Assembly: GCA_030431255.1 (NCBI GenBank)
Contig: JAUIJL010000001.1
Coordinates: 62,001 to 126,000 of the forward strand
DNA length: 64,000 nucleotides
From: Thermoanaerobaculia bacterium
GTDB taxonomy: Bacteria; Acidobacteriota; Thermoanaerobaculia; Multivoradales; J023
Direction of reading: 5' to 3'
Part shown: piece after piece, positions 7,608-19,464 of the stretch
Layout: every line of letters starts with the position of its first letter
Numbering within the stretch: position 1 is the stretch's first letter
Notes under the pieces: model-generated
Databases searched by the model: none
The model's input: the letters and a program-made list of their open reading frames with translations, nothing else
What the model was told of the DNA's origin: nothing
Program-made: the position numbers and the translations under genes

Positions 7608-8495
7608 ATGAATACTGACGACGCGCTGAGTTGGCAAGAATCGTTGGCTCGCACCTTCGAAGCTCTGATGGATCGATGGGTGGTTTTTGCCCCGCAGCTG
7701 CTCGGGGTGTTGGTGCTGTTGATCGTCGGCTTTGTGATCGCCTATCTGCTGCGGGTGCTCACCGCCAGACTGGTCCGCGGTCTCGACTCCATTTTTCAAC
7801 GGGTCGCCAAATCCGATAGCGCCCGTCGGGAGAGAATCAAGGGATCTTTCGCCGAGATCATCAGTCGGATCGTTTTTTGGACGGTCTTGATCTTCTTCTC
7901 GGCGGTGGCCGCCAATATGTTGGGTTGGCAGCTGTTCTCGGGATGGATGGACAGCCTCATCGCCTACTTGCCGAGAATGATCACCGGTGTGCTGATCATT
8001 CTCGCGGGATTCCTTTTTGGGGGTGCCGCGCGAGCAGGCGTTGCCGGTGCGGCGCATTCCGCGGGTGTGGAGCAGGCGGAGATGTTGGCGCGGTTGGCCC
8101 AGGTGGTGATTCTTTTCACCACTTTCGTCGTCGGCATCGAGCAAATCGGCATCCAGGTGCATTTCCTGTCCGACGCGTTGATCGTGGTGTCCGGGGTATT
8201 GCTGGCGGGGGGCGCCTTGGCCTTTGGGCTCGGTGCCAAGAACCTGGTCGCCAACGTGATTGGGGCCCAATACGTCCGCAAACATTGCCGGATCGGCGAG
8301 CATTTGCACATGGGGAACGTGGAAGGCAACGTGGTGGATGTCACCGGGACCACGATTGTGATCGAAACGGAATCCGGTCGGACCCTCATTCCCGCAAAGC
8401 TGTTTCAAGAGCAGATCAGCAGCTTCTCCGCCGGCGAGATCTCGACCAAGGACGAAGGCTCGGGACCGCGAGCCGAGCCGGGAGCCGAATCGTGA
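7608..8495 (+). CDS. MscS-family mechanosensitive channel (short, TM-helix type)
   Basis: 295 aa from ATG 7608; an earlier in-frame ATG (7494) would add 38 polar residues and is less likely. About four to five membrane helices (roughly 25-50, 85-110, 120-150, 165-185, 190-215) are followed by the MscS beta domain: G-L-G-A-K-N-L-V-A-N-V-I-G then a strand-rich part with E-G-N-V-V-D-V-T-G-T-T and the E-S-G-R-T-L-I-P element. This fits small MscS relatives with conserved TM-helix repeats (CmpX-like). The role is probably ion or osmolyte release. Its stop overlaps the next GTG start, making it first gene of a four-gene ion-transport operon. Confidence 0.8.
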   Translation: MNTDDALSWQESLARTFEALMDRWVVFAPQLLGVLVLLIVGFVIAYLLRVLTARLVRGLDSIFQRVAKSDSARRERIKGSFAEIISRIVFWTVLIFFSAVAANMLGWQLFSGWMDSLIAYLPRMITGVLIILAGFLFGGAARAGVAGAAHSAGVEQAEMLARLAQVVILFTTFVVGIEQIGIQVHFLSDALIVVSGVLLAGGALAFGLGAKNLVANVIGAQYVRKHCRIGEHLHMGNVEGNVVDVTGTTIVIETESGRTLIPAKLFQEQISSFSAGEISTKDEGSGPRAEPGAES

Positions 8496-9340
8496 GCCGT
8501 CAAAAACTCGACCTCGCGTTGGCGTTTTTGGTCTCGCAGCCCGCGGCGGCGGCGGCGGTGCTGGAGCTTGTCTCGGCGTCGGAAGCCGCTCGATTCTTGC
8601 GCGAAGCGCCTCCGGGCTCGGCGGCTGTCGTGTTGCAAAAGATGCTGCCGTCATATGTGGCAAGCCTTTGTGCGCACCTGGAGCCCGCCGTGGCCGCGGA
8701 GCTGCTGAAGGATATGGACACCGACTTCTTGGTGGCGGTCTTGAGGTGTCTCGATCGACGCCAGAGACGCCGGGTGCTCGAGCGCTTGCCGGAGCGGGTG
8801 AGGGTGACTTGTCGTCTATTGCTGCACTACTCCGAGGAAGCGGTGGGGGCGTGGATGGTGGCGTCGATCCGGGTGCTGCCCGAAGATTGCTCAGCGGCGG
8901 AAGCCCAAACACGATTGACCTCCGAGTTGGAAGGCCCGGATTCGGAGGGGGTGTATGTGGTCGATCGCGATCGCAAGCTACGTGGATTCGTGGGATTCGG
9001 CACCTTGTTGAGCGCCGCGTCCGACGCCTCCGTGAGCTCGATCATGGAAGCGGACGTGGAGTCTGTGTCGGGTCGGGCTTCCCTTGTCTCCGTGGCCGAT
9101 CATCCGGTTTGGGCCCATCGAGATTCGGTGGCCGTGGTCAATCGAAAGCAGCAATTGGTCGGCATGTTGCGTCACGTGGACTTGCGAAAGGGTTTGGGGG
9201 CGAGCGCAAAGACCATTGAGAAGTCCCGTGGGGCCGGATCCATTTCGGGCGCCGTCGAGATCTACGGCCAGAGCTTCTTGGCCCTGTTCGGCACGGTGTG
9301 TGAGGCGGTCTCCCAGAGTGGCGGCCGGGGAAATCGCTGA
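8492..9340 (+). CDS. MgtE N-domain plus CBS protein without a membrane domain
   Basis: 282 aa from GTG 8492, which overlaps the channel stop; GGAG lies upstream. Residues about 10-125 match the superhelical MgtE N domain (L-L-K-D-M-D-T-D-F-L, L-E-R-L-P-E-R-V-R). Residues about 130-245 match a CBS pair (G-V-Y-V-V-D-R-D-R-K-L-R-G-F-V; S-V-A-V-V-N-R-K-Q-Q-L-V-G-M-L). In MgtE these parts sense Mg2+ and gate the channel. Here the five-helix pore is missing; the rest is a short soluble tail. It ends in TGATG, overlapping the start of a complete mgtE. It may associate with MgtE as a regulatory subunit or be a degenerate duplicate; a coding role is supported by its intact frame and tight coupling. 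Confidence 0.8.
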   Translation: MSRQKLDLALAFLVSQPAAAAAVLELVSASEAARFLREAPPGSAAVVLQKMLPSYVASLCAHLEPAVAAELLKDMDTDFLVAVLRCLDRRQRRRVLERLPERVRVTCRLLLHYSEEAVGAWMVASIRVLPEDCSAAEAQTRLTSELEGPDSEGVYVVDRDRKLRGFVGFGTLLSAASDASVSSIMEADVESVSGRASLVSVADHPVWAHRDSVAVVNRKQQLVGMLRHVDLRKGLGASAKTIEKSRGAGSISGAVEIYGQSFLALFGTVCEAVSQSGGRGNR

Positions 9341-10665
9341 TGGGCACCCCGAACACGGACCTGAATCCGGCGGTGGAAGCCCTCAACAGAGCTTTCCTGC
9401 TGAATCATCCCAAGGATGCGGCGCGCAAGTTGGAGTCGATGCCGCCGGAAGACGCCGCGTCGGTCCTGGAGGATCAGCCGATCTCGGTGTCTCGAGCGGT
9501 GTGGAAAAACCTGCCCCCAGGGGTGATCGACAATGTCTTGGAACGGCTCTCGGATGCGTCGGCCATCGGCCTGCTGAGCTCGATGGATCCCGGCTCGTGT
9601 GCGGCATTGTTGGGTCGTCTCGAGGATGAGGAGCAAGAACGTCTCTTTGCGCTCTTGGACGACGGCTTGGAGGTCGAGCTTCGGGAGCTGCTCGAATACC
9701 CCGCCGACAGCGCCGGCGCGCTGATGAGCACGGACATCACGGCGTTCAGTGAGCAGATGACCGTCCGAGAAGCGGTCGCGCAGCTTCGGAACCAAAAGGT
9801 CAGGGATCTGAATCACCTATTCTTGCTCAACGAAGACATGTTTCTGACCGGCAGGGTGCCGGTCCAGCGATTGGCTCTCGCCGACGGCCAGGAGCATCTA
9901 GGGGCCATCGCAGTGCCCATTCAGTCTTACGTCACTGCGCTCGACCCCGGGAGCGAGGTGGTGAAGAAGCTGGAGGAGCTGCGCATCGACACCATGCCGG
10001 TGCTCGACGGCAACGGCTATTTTGTCGGCGTGATCCGGGGCCGAAACGTTCTCGATGCGATGAAGGATTCCCTGGCCGCGGAAATGCTGACCATGGTCGG
10101 TGTGAGCAAAGACGAACGGGCCCTTTCCAGCAGTTGGTTCGCGGTGAAGAAGCGCTTGCCTTGGTTGCAGATCAACCTCATGACCGCGTTTTTGGCGTCT
10201 GCGGTGGTCGGCATGTTCGAGGCGACCATCGCTAAATACACCGCCTTGGCGATCCTGTTGCCGATCGCCGCGGGGCAATCCGGCAATACCGGCGCCCAAG
10301 CTCTGGCGGTCACCATGCGCGGGCTGACCTTGCGGGAGATCACCGTCCGGCATTGGTTCCAAGTGTCGCGCAAAGAAACCGTCGCCGCGTTGATCAACGG
10401 CGTCGCCATTGCCGTCACCTGCGGAGGCGGCGTTTACTTCTGGAGCGGCAGTCTCGGCTTGGCGCTGATCATCGCCCTGGCCATGATCTCGTCCATGACC
10501 ATAGCCGCCGTGGCCGGCGCCCTGGTGCCGTTGGTGCTGAAAAAGCTTGGGCAAGATCCGGCTTTGTCGTCGTCGATCATCCTCACCACCATCACCGACA
10601 TCGCCGGTTTCATGTCCTTCCTCGGCATCGCCACCCTGCTCTCCGGCATGTTGGAGCCCGGATGA
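9340..10665 (+). CDS. mgtE: Mg2+ transporter MgtE
   Basis: 441 aa, normal length. Order: N domain (about 15-125), two CBS domains (about 130-255), connecting helix, five membrane helices (about 285-440). Pore signatures are present: P-I-A-A-G-Q-S-G-N-T-G-A-Q in place of the usual G-M-G-G-N-x-G-x-Q, and near the end T-D-I-A-G-F, whose Asp is the conserved Mg2+ site of the pore. Known function: a Mg2+-gated inner-membrane channel for Mg2+ (and Co2+) uptake. Its ATG overlaps the stop of the preceding MgtE-like protein, so translation is coupled. Confidence 0.9.
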   Translation: MGTPNTDLNPAVEALNRAFLLNHPKDAARKLESMPPEDAASVLEDQPISVSRAVWKNLPPGVIDNVLERLSDASAIGLLSSMDPGSCAALLGRLEDEEQERLFALLDDGLEVELRELLEYPADSAGALMSTDITAFSEQMTVREAVAQLRNQKVRDLNHLFLLNEDMFLTGRVPVQRLALADGQEHLGAIAVPIQSYVTALDPGSEVVKKLEELRIDTMPVLDGNGYFVGVIRGRNVLDAMKDSLAAEMLTMVGVSKDERALSSSWFAVKKRLPWLQINLMTAFLASAVVGMFEATIAKYTALAILLPIAAGQSGNTGAQALAVTMRGLTLREITVRHWFQVSRKETVAALINGVAIAVTCGGGVYFWSGSLGLALIIALAMISSMTIAAVAGALVPLVLKKLGQDPALSSSIILTTITDIAGFMSFLGIATLLSGMLEPG

Positions 10666-10738
10666 TCAGGGGCCGTAGGCCGCTGGGTCACCGACGACAC
10701 CCAGTGGGTGGCTTCAACGGTTTGAAGGAGCGATACCT

Positions 10739-12514
10739 GTGGATCTGATGATCGTCTTCGGGATTCTCGTGGTCGCCTTGGTGCTCTTCGTCACGGAGCT
10801 GATTCCCATTGACGTCACCGCGCTGCTCATCATGGTGGCGCTGGTCACCACCGGTGTGTTGAGCCCGGAGGAAGGGGTCCGAGGTTTTTCCAACCCGGCT
10901 CCGGTCACGGTGGCGGCGGTGTTGGTGCTCTCCGCGGGATTGATGAAAACCGGCGCCATCGCCAAATTCGGGGCCAAAATCGCCGGCCTCGGTGGCTCCT
11001 CGGAGGTCGGACAGCTGGCGGCGATTTTGGTCAGCGTCGGCGTGCTGTCGGCGTTTATCAACAACACGGCCGCGGTCGCCATGTTCATCCCCGTCGTGCT
11101 CGGGCTAGCCCGCGACAAGAAGATCAGCCCTTCGAAGCTGCTGATTCCGCTCTCGTTCGCTGGAATCCTCGGAGGTCTGTGCACCTACATCGGTACCTCG
11201 ACGAATATCATCGTCGGCTCGATTCTCGAAGAGCACGGCCATTCCCCGTTCAGGATGTTCGAGTTTACGCCCCTCGGCGGGCCGTTCCTGGTGCTCGGAG
11301 TCGCCTACTTGCTGATCTTGGGTCGGCGGTTCCTTCCCGCCCGGCGTAGCCAAGACGACCTCACCAAGGACTATCGGGTGCGCGAGTATCTGACCGAGCT
11401 GGTGATTCTGCCGCGGTCTCGGCTGATCGGCCAAAATTTGAAAGAGACCAATCTCAGCGCCGGCGGCGATATTCAAGTTCTCGAGATCCTTCGTGAAGGC
11501 GAGATGATCGACCCTCTCCTCTCCGAGGTCGGCCTTCTGGAGGGCGACTACATGACGGTGAAGGGAAATATAGACGACATCGTGCGGGTGCAGGATCAGC
11601 TGGGGGTGGCGATCCGGCCGAGGCATAAATTCAGCGATGAGGATTTGCAGTCCCCCGACGTGATGCTCGCCGAGTGCGTGATTTCCGCCAATTCGGGTCT
11701 GATCAGCCTCAATCTGGAGCAAATCGATTTCCGCAAACGGTTTCAAGCGACGGTGCTGGCCATTCGGCGCCACGGTGGCGAGATCAGAAATAAGCTGGCG
11801 GGTGTCAAGCTGCAATACGGCGACACCCTGCTGATTCAAGGTCGGCGGGATCGTCTGCACAGCTTGAGCGATAGCCAGGACTTCATGTTGATCATGGAAG
11901 ACACGCGGGTGCCGCGTTATCGCAAGCGCAAAATGGCGATTGCCGGGCTGATCTTCGCGGCCGTGGTGACCCTAGCCGCCACCGGCGTCTTTCCGATCAT
12001 GGTGGCGGCGACCCTCGGCGCTTTAGCCATGGTGCTGACCCGCTGTTTGACCATTCAGGAGGGATATGAAGCCCTTGATCTGCGAATCATTTTCTTGATC
12101 GCGGGTACCCTCTCCCTCGGTTTGGCCCTGCAGAAAACCGGTGGCGCCGAGCTGATCGCCAGTCAGATCATTCGGGTTGCCGGTCCGTTCGGCCCCCACG
12201 CGGTGCTCGCCGTGCTCTATTTGGTGACCCTGATTTTGACCGAGCTGATGTCGAATAACGCCACCGCGGCGTTGTTGACGCCCATCGCCATCGAGATCGC
12301 GTCGGGACTTGGGGTGGACGTGCGTCCCTTCGCATTTTGCATCGCCTTCGCGGCCTCGGCGAGCTTTCTTTCACCCATCGGTTATCAAACCAATACCCTC
12401 GTTTACGGTCCCGGCGGTTATCGTTTTTCCGACTACCTGAGAGTGGGTCTGCCGATCAGTGTTTCGACGTGGGTGCTATCGACTCTCTTTATTCCCATTC
12501 TGTGGCCATTCTGA
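10739..12514 (+). CDS. SLC13/DASS-type permease with two RCK_C (TrkA-C) domains
   Basis: 591 aa from GTG 10739 behind GAAGGAG (10723-10729). N-terminal membrane half (about 1-200) with the family motif F-I-N-N-T-A-A-V-A-M-F and Y-I-G-T-S-T-N-I-I-V-G. Two cytoplasmic TrkA-C-like domains follow (about 215-385; strands such as L-I-G-Q-N-L-K-E and G-D-T-L-L-I-Q-G). The second membrane half (about 398-591) repeats the motif as L-M-S-N-N-A-T-A-A-L-L and I-G-Y-Q-T-N-T-L-V. This architecture belongs to sodium-coupled dicarboxylate, sulfate or citrate permeases; substrate cannot be read from sequence. Last gene of the MscS-MgtE cluster, 73 bp after mgtE. Confidence 0.85.
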   Translation: MDLMIVFGILVVALVLFVTELIPIDVTALLIMVALVTTGVLSPEEGVRGFSNPAPVTVAAVLVLSAGLMKTGAIAKFGAKIAGLGGSSEVGQLAAILVSVGVLSAFINNTAAVAMFIPVVLGLARDKKISPSKLLIPLSFAGILGGLCTYIGTSTNIIVGSILEEHGHSPFRMFEFTPLGGPFLVLGVAYLLILGRRFLPARRSQDDLTKDYRVREYLTELVILPRSRLIGQNLKETNLSAGGDIQVLEILREGEMIDPLLSEVGLLEGDYMTVKGNIDDIVRVQDQLGVAIRPRHKFSDEDLQSPDVMLAECVISANSGLISLNLEQIDFRKRFQATVLAIRRHGGEIRNKLAGVKLQYGDTLLIQGRRDRLHSLSDSQDFMLIMEDTRVPRYRKRKMAIAGLIFAAVVTLAATGVFPIMVAATLGALAMVLTRCLTIQEGYEALDLRIIFLIAGTLSLGLALQKTGGAELIASQIIRVAGPFGPHAVLAVLYLVTLILTELMSNNATAALLTPIAIEIASGLGVDVRPFAFCIAFAASASFLSPIGYQTNTLVYGPGGYRFSDYLRVGLPISVSTWVLSTLFIPILWPF

Positions 12515-12733
12515 GGGGCGGGTCGTCAGGAGCGGCGAGTCGAGGTCTCGCCATCGAACCCGCGGACGTATACACTCGACGCGACTGAAGCTGGAGCGTC
12601 TTTTTGCTCCATCGCTTCCCGCGGCTGCCGAGCCCCTCGACCGCTTTCGGCGATTCGGCGCGCATCCCCCTTTACGTTCCCATCCATTGGGCAACCCCAA
12701 CTTGGACTCGTTCGGATCGAGAGTGCTGTTTGA

Positions 12734-15001
<2,268 letters not shown>

Positions 15002-15052
15002 CGGACGCTGACCATCTTCGGGTAAATCAGCGGCAGAAGCGTGTTGGATCAG

Positions 15053-15082
15053 CGGCCCTGGGCGACTCGCTCGGGGCCGTTT
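15053..15082 (+). terminator. Possible weak terminator after icd
   Basis: CGGCCC (15053-15058) can pair with GGGCCG (15074-15079) around a 15-nt loop, followed by only TTTC. The position, about 50 bp after the icd stop, is right, but the short T run makes it uncertain. Confidence 0.35.
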
Positions 15083-15237
15083 CGCGTCAGGACCCCATCG
15101 GCCGGCCTGGGGACGGCGCTTTGACCCTATCTTTACAACCCCAGGGCGAAATTCTGCCGTATCTTGGGTCGGAGCTAGTAGACACTGCCGGTTCTCGCCG
15201 GCCCGAAAACAAGAGATGGACGACAGGGGAGAGCTGC

Positions 15238-16560
15238 ATGTCTCATGAAGCAAGGAATGCGCCGCGATCACGGGCGACGGCGAAAGGGCAATGGCGAAGG
15301 GCCCTTTGGATCGGAGGCCTCTTCTGGAGCTTGGGTTTCGCCGCGGTGATGCCCGCGACGGCTTCGGATTGGGAGCAATTCAGGGGGCCCGCGCGGGACG
15401 GCATTTCCTCGGAAAAGGGTTTGGCCACGGAATGGGGGGATGAAGGTCCCGTCGAGCTGTGGCGTCGGCCGGTGGGCCCGGCTTTTTCGACCATTGCCGC
15501 GGTTGGGGATCGCCTCTACACCCTGGACTCGGACCCCGCCGACGCGGAGAATCCGGGCGAATACGCCTTGGCCTTGGACGCCGCCGGCGGCGAAACCCTG
15601 TGGCGCCGGCGGATCGGTGACCTCTTCACCGAAGGATTCGGCGACGGCCCTCGCTCGGGGCCGTCCTGGCACGATGGCCGGCTCTATGTGTTGTCGTCAC
15701 GGGGTGATTTTCATGCCCTCGACGCCAAAGACGGCAAGGTGCTCTGGTCGGTGGATTTCAAGCAACAATTCGGCGCCGAGGTCCAAACCTGGGCTTTCAC
15801 CTCCGCGCCGTTGGTGATCCCCGATCTGAAACGCGTCTTGGTGGAAACCGGCGGCACCGAAGGCCGAGCCGTGGCTGCCTTCGAGCTCGACCAAGGCAAG
15901 CTCATCTGGACGGCGATCGACGACACGGTGGTGTATTCCTCGCCCGTGGAAATGAAGATTCACGGGCAACGCCAGTGGGTCTTCCTCACCCAAACCGGGC
16001 TGTGGTCTCTGGACCAAGACGGAAAGACTCTATGGCGCGCGCCGTTCGTACCCAAGCTCAACATCAAGCCGGCACCGCCGGTTTTCGTCGCACCGGATTT
16101 GGTCTTCGCTTCCGCGTCCTACGAAGCAGGGGCCAAGGTGGTGCGGGTCAAGAAGACCGAAGCGGGATTCAAGGCCGAAGACGTCTGGCAGCATCAATTG
16201 ATGCGCAACCATTTCAACGGCTCGGTGGCCCTCGGTGATCACCTGATCGGTTTCGACAAAGCGACCCTCAAAAGCATCGATGCCGGAACCGGTGAAAAAA
16301 CTTGGGCCGCCCGTGGCCTCGGCATGGGCTCGTTGATCCGCACCGAGGAGTTGCTGATCATCTTGTCGGAACGGGGAAAGCTGGTGTTGGCGGAGGCGTC
16401 GACGGAATCCTACAAACCGTTGGCCCAGCACCAGGTGCTGACCGGCCGTTGTTGGACCCAACCGACCCTTTCTGACGGACGGCTCTACCTGAGAAACGGC
16501 AGCGAAATCGTCGCTCTGGACCTGCGCGCAGGTGCGACCGCGGCGGGAGGCAAATCATGA
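15238..16560 (+). CDS. Exported PQQ-like beta-propeller protein
   Basis: 440 aa from ATG 15238 with AGGGGAGAG just upstream; the open frame extends much further 5' but that part overlaps icd in another frame. An N-terminal export segment (about 20-45) ends near T-A-S-D-W. The rest shows repeated propeller blades ([48 protein letters not shown]) as in PQQ-binding-like and BamB-like proteins. PQQ-enzyme active-site residues are not evident, so it may be structural or binding only. It overlaps the next gene by 4 nt (ATGA), so the two likely work together in the periplasm. Confidence 0.8.
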   Translation: MSHEARNAPRSRATAKGQWRRALWIGGLFWSLGFAAVMPATASDWEQFRGPARDGISSEKGLATEWGDEGPVELWRRPVGPAFSTIAAVGDRLYTLDSDPADAENPGEYALALDAAGGETLWRRRIGDLFTEGFGDGPRSGPSWHDGRLYVLSSRGDFHALDAKDGKVLWSVDFKQQFGAEVQTWAFTSAPLVIPDLKRVLVETGGTEGRAVAAFELDQGKLIWTAIDDTVVYSSPVEMKIHGQRQWVFLTQTGLWSLDQDGKTLWRAPFVPKLNIKPAPPVFVAPDLVFASASYEAGAKVVRVKKTEAGFKAEDVWQHQLMRNHFNGSVALGDHLIGFDKATLKSIDAGTGEKTWAARGLGMGSLIRTEELLIILSERGKLVLAEASTESYKPLAQHQVLTGRCWTQPTLSDGRLYLRNGSEIVALDLRAGATAAGGKS

Positions 16561-17312
16561 ATCGCAATGTGTGGATCGCGTCCTGGATCGTGCTTTTGTC
16601 GACGGGTTGGATGGGGCCGTTCACCGGTGGGCTCGCAGCCCAAGAACCGACCGAGAAGGTCGCTTCTATTCTGGAGCAGCATCGTCGGGCCGTGGGAGAG
16701 GGTTGGGACAAGGTGCGTTCCTTGAAGGCGGAAGGGATCTACGCCTACAACGGCTTGGATCACCCGTTTGTGGAATATCGAGCCCGCCCGAACAAGCTAC
16801 GGCGGGAGATCGACGGCCTTCAGCCATACGGTACCGAGCGCAAGGCCGGGGAGATGGCCGTTCGTGCCCACGGTGAGGGAGGCGCTTGGGTACAAGGCCC
16901 GGAAGGCGTTAAGAGCATGGACGAGAACGCGACCCCGGCCTTCGTCGCTGAATCGTGGATGGGCGGGCTGCCCTTCGTCGTCGAGGCCGAGGGCTTGGCC
17001 GTGGAGCACGTGGCGAGCCCGGAGCTTGAAGGGGTGCCGACCCACCACTTGAAAATCACCGTCTCCGATGGGCAGGTCGAGGAGTGGTGGCTGGACGCCG
17101 AGACCTACCGTCCGATCCGCCGTGCCGTGCCACCCGCCGACGATTTCCTTTCGCCCCACACCTGGCATTTCGACGATTGGCGTCAAATCGGTGACGTTTG
17201 GTGGCCGTTCTACGTGATGGCCGAAGAGAAGGTCTTCTCCAGGGAGTACCTCTACGAAAAGGTCGAGCTGGAGGTGGAGCTGGATCCCAACATCTTTGAA
17301 CGCAAGGAATGA
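16557..17312 (+). CDS. Periplasmic LolA/LppX-like lipoprotein-carrier-fold protein
   Basis: 251 aa. Signal peptide 1-29 ending G-L-A-A-Q. The body begins with a helix ([13 protein letters not shown]), then alternating strands typical of the LolA-like half-barrel seen in outer-membrane-lipoprotein-sorting proteins: [41 protein letters not shown]. Function is inferred from fold only. Translationally coupled (ATGA) to the propeller protein upstream and convergent with the alkylsulfatase gene 6 bp away. Confidence 0.6.
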   Translation: MNRNVWIASWIVLLSTGWMGPFTGGLAAQEPTEKVASILEQHRRAVGEGWDKVRSLKAEGIYAYNGLDHPFVEYRARPNKLRREIDGLQPYGTERKAGEMAVRAHGEGGAWVQGPEGVKSMDENATPAFVAESWMGGLPFVVEAEGLAVEHVASPELEGVPTHHLKITVSDGQVEEWWLDAETYRPIRRAVPPADDFLSPHTWHFDDWRQIGDVWWPFYVMAEEKVFSREYLYEKVELEVELDPNIFERKE

Positions 17313-17318
17313 CCCCCT

Positions 17319-19388
17319 TCAGTCCGGTGTGACAATGGCGAAGGTGCCCGAAGGTTTGTCGAAGAGTCTCATGAACCTGAGCAGGGCGATGCGGCTGCCG
17401 TCGACGTCGAGCTGGTCGGAGAAGAGGGTGTCTTTGAGGCCCGCGGTGCCCATGTTGAGGCGCAGGTAGAGGTCGAAGGTAATCTCGAGGCCGGCGTCGG
17501 CTTCGGGATCCGGGGGCAGCTCTCGGTGGTGCAGCACGGACCGCTCGAGACGCAGCACGAAGGATCGCCGTAAGTCGGTGAACGTCAGGTTGACGGTCAT
17601 GTCCAATCCCGTCGCCGCCTCGGCGTCCAACCGGGCGGCCATGGCGTCGAGGAAGCGTTCCACCGGCGCGTGGCGGGCGAGGTCGATGGCTTGTTTCTGG
17701 TCGAAGCCGGTCTCCGGAGGACCGTGACGCAGCTCCAAGGCGCCGGTGAGGTAGGTATCTCGCCAGGCCGCGGATTCCGCTTGGTATCCCAGCTGATCGT
17801 AAACTTGGGCCAAGCTTTCGCGGGCTTCGGCGTTCTCGGGATGGGCGAAGACCAAGTGGTTGAGCAGCTCGGCGGCCCATCGATACTCCCCGCGATCATA
17901 GGCCGCCCGGCCTTCTTTCAGAACCCGATCCGCACCGCCCAACAGCTCCACATATTTGGCCGCGGATTGGGCGGCGGGCAGCGGGTCGAGGTGGGCCGGA
18001 TTGCCGTCGAACCAACCGAAAAAACGCTGGTAGACGGCCCGGGCGTTGTGTTTGACCGTGCCGTAATAACCCCGGACGGAAAACGACGATCGCAGCTCCT
18101 CGGGCAGCTCCAGGGTTTCGGCGATTTCGTCGGGAGTGAAACCTTGCAGGCTGAGTCGCACGGTTTGATCGTGGATGAACTTATAAACGTCCCGCTGTTT
18201 TTCCAGAAAGTCGAGGATCCGCGCTCGGCCCCAAATCGGCCAATGGTGGGAGCCGAAGTAGATCTCGGCGTCGGCGTAGAGTCGGATCATCTCGTCGATG
18301 TAGGCGCTCCAAGCCAAGGCATCACGGACCTGGGCGCCGCGCAGGGTGTAGAGATTGTGTTGGGTGCGGGAGACCACCTCAGCCCCGCAGAAGGCCTTCA
18401 GCTCCGGTACGTGGAAGGTCAGCTCAGCGGGTGCCTCGGAGCCGGGCGCGTTTTGAAAGATGAATTCCAGGCCGTCGATCCGTCGGCGCTCGGGGGTGGA
18501 GGTGATGACGTCCGTGGGCGGCAAGATGCCCAGCTTGCCATAGGCCGGAGCTTTGCCCAGGCCGCTGTCCACATGGCCGCGGGGACCGCGGGGTAGGCGA
18601 GGACCGAACATGAACATGGAACGTCGCGCCATGGTTGGTCCGGCCAAAATGTTCTCGCTGGTGGCTTCAGCGAGAAAACCTCCAGGGGCGATGATCGGTA
18701 TGCGCTTCCCCGTGGCCTCTTCCGCGGAAATCAGGCCGAGCACGCCGGCGAAGTGGTCGGCATGGCTGTGGGTGAAGATCACGGCGCTGATCGGTGCCGC
18801 CTCATCGCCAACGGCAGAGCCGTGCTCAGAACCCAGGTGCTCCATAGCGAAGGCGAAAGCGGCCCGGGCGGTTTGCTCGGCGGTGAGAGGGTCGACCACG
18901 ATCCAACCGCTCTGACCGCGGATCAAGGTCATATTGGCCAGATCGAAACCCCGCAGCTGATAGATCCGATCACTGACCCGATAGAGCCCGATCTGGTGAT
19001 TGAGCTTGGCCTGTCGCCACAGACTGGGGTTGACCGTGGCGGGAGCGTCGTCCTCCTGGAAGTCACCCTCGAGGAATTGGTAGTGGCCCAAATCCCAAAG
19101 CACTCGACCTTCATCGTCCTCGATGCGCAGCTTGCCCGGCCGAGCGATCAAACCGCGCTCGGCGTCGAAGAGATCCTGAGGATCTTGCAGGTCGAGGGAT
19201 GCCTTGACTTGGGCGTGGGCAGCTCGTGTGGCTTCGGAGGCCGAGGTGAAACCCGCCGGGTCGACGGGAGCATCGTCATCTGGAACGTAGGTGGTTTCAA
19301 GGGGCGGGGGCTCCCCGCATCCCCACGACCCCAGGGTGATCGCACCGGTTAGAAAACAGATCCAGAGGCGATTTTTCCGAGAACGCAC
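17319..19388 (-). CDS. Alkylsulfatase (metallo-beta-lactamase fold, SdsA1-like), lipoprotein
   Basis: 689 aa from GTG 19388 with AGGAGAG upstream. Signal with lipobox L-G-S-W-G-C (Cys24). The metallo-beta-lactamase domain has T-H-S-H-A-D-H (206-212), which binds two Zn2+, and later S-H-H-W-P-I-W-G. An alkylsulfatase dimerisation domain follows (Y-D-R-G-E-Y-R-W-A-A-E-L-L-N-H-L-V-F), then a C-terminal SCP2-like domain (about 555-689) that holds alkyl chains. Known reaction: hydrolysis of primary or secondary alkyl sulfates such as SDS to alcohol plus sulfate. The length fits the family. Lipidation would tether it to the outer membrane or periplasm. It is separated from the upstream minus-strand gene by about 76 bp. 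Confidence 0.9.
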   Translation of the reverse strand: MRSRKNRLWICFLTGAITLGSWGCGEPPPLETTYVPDDDAPVDPAGFTSASEATRAAHAQVKASLDLQDPQDLFDAERGLIARPGKLRIEDDEGRVLWDLGHYQFLEGDFQEDDAPATVNPSLWRQAKLNHQIGLYRVSDRIYQLRGFDLANMTLIRGQSGWIVVDPLTAEQTARAAFAFAMEHLGSEHGSAVGDEAAPISAVIFTHSHADHFAGVLGLISAEEATGKRIPIIAPGGFLAEATSENILAGPTMARRSMFMFGPRLPRGPRGHVDSGLGKAPAYGKLGILPPTDVITSTPERRRIDGLEFIFQNAPGSEAPAELTFHVPELKAFCGAEVVSRTQHNLYTLRGAQVRDALAWSAYIDEMIRLYADAEIYFGSHHWPIWGRARILDFLEKQRDVYKFIHDQTVRLSLQGFTPDEIAETLELPEELRSSFSVRGYYGTVKHNARAVYQRFFGWFDGNPAHLDPLPAAQSAAKYVELLGGADRVLKEGRAAYDRGEYRWAAELLNHLVFAHPENAEARESLAQVYDQLGYQAESAAWRDTYLTGALELRHGPPETGFDQKQAIDLARHAPVERFLDAMAARLDAEAATGLDMTVNLTFTDLRRSFVLRLERSVLHHRELPPDPEADAGLEITFDLYLRLNMGTAGLKDTLFSDQLDVDGSRIALLRFMRLFDKPSGTFAIVTPD

Positions 19389-19464
19389 AGCAGCTCTCCT
19401 CAGTTACGAGCTTCAGCGGCGGGTCGAAGACCTTTTGATTCTAGATGAGCCCTCCGGCTGAGGG

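Noticed and set aside
12592-12611. TGGAGC/GCTCCA hairpin as terminator after the SLC13-type gene
   Set aside because: The T-rich part lies in the loop, not after the stem, so it does not fit an intrinsic terminator.
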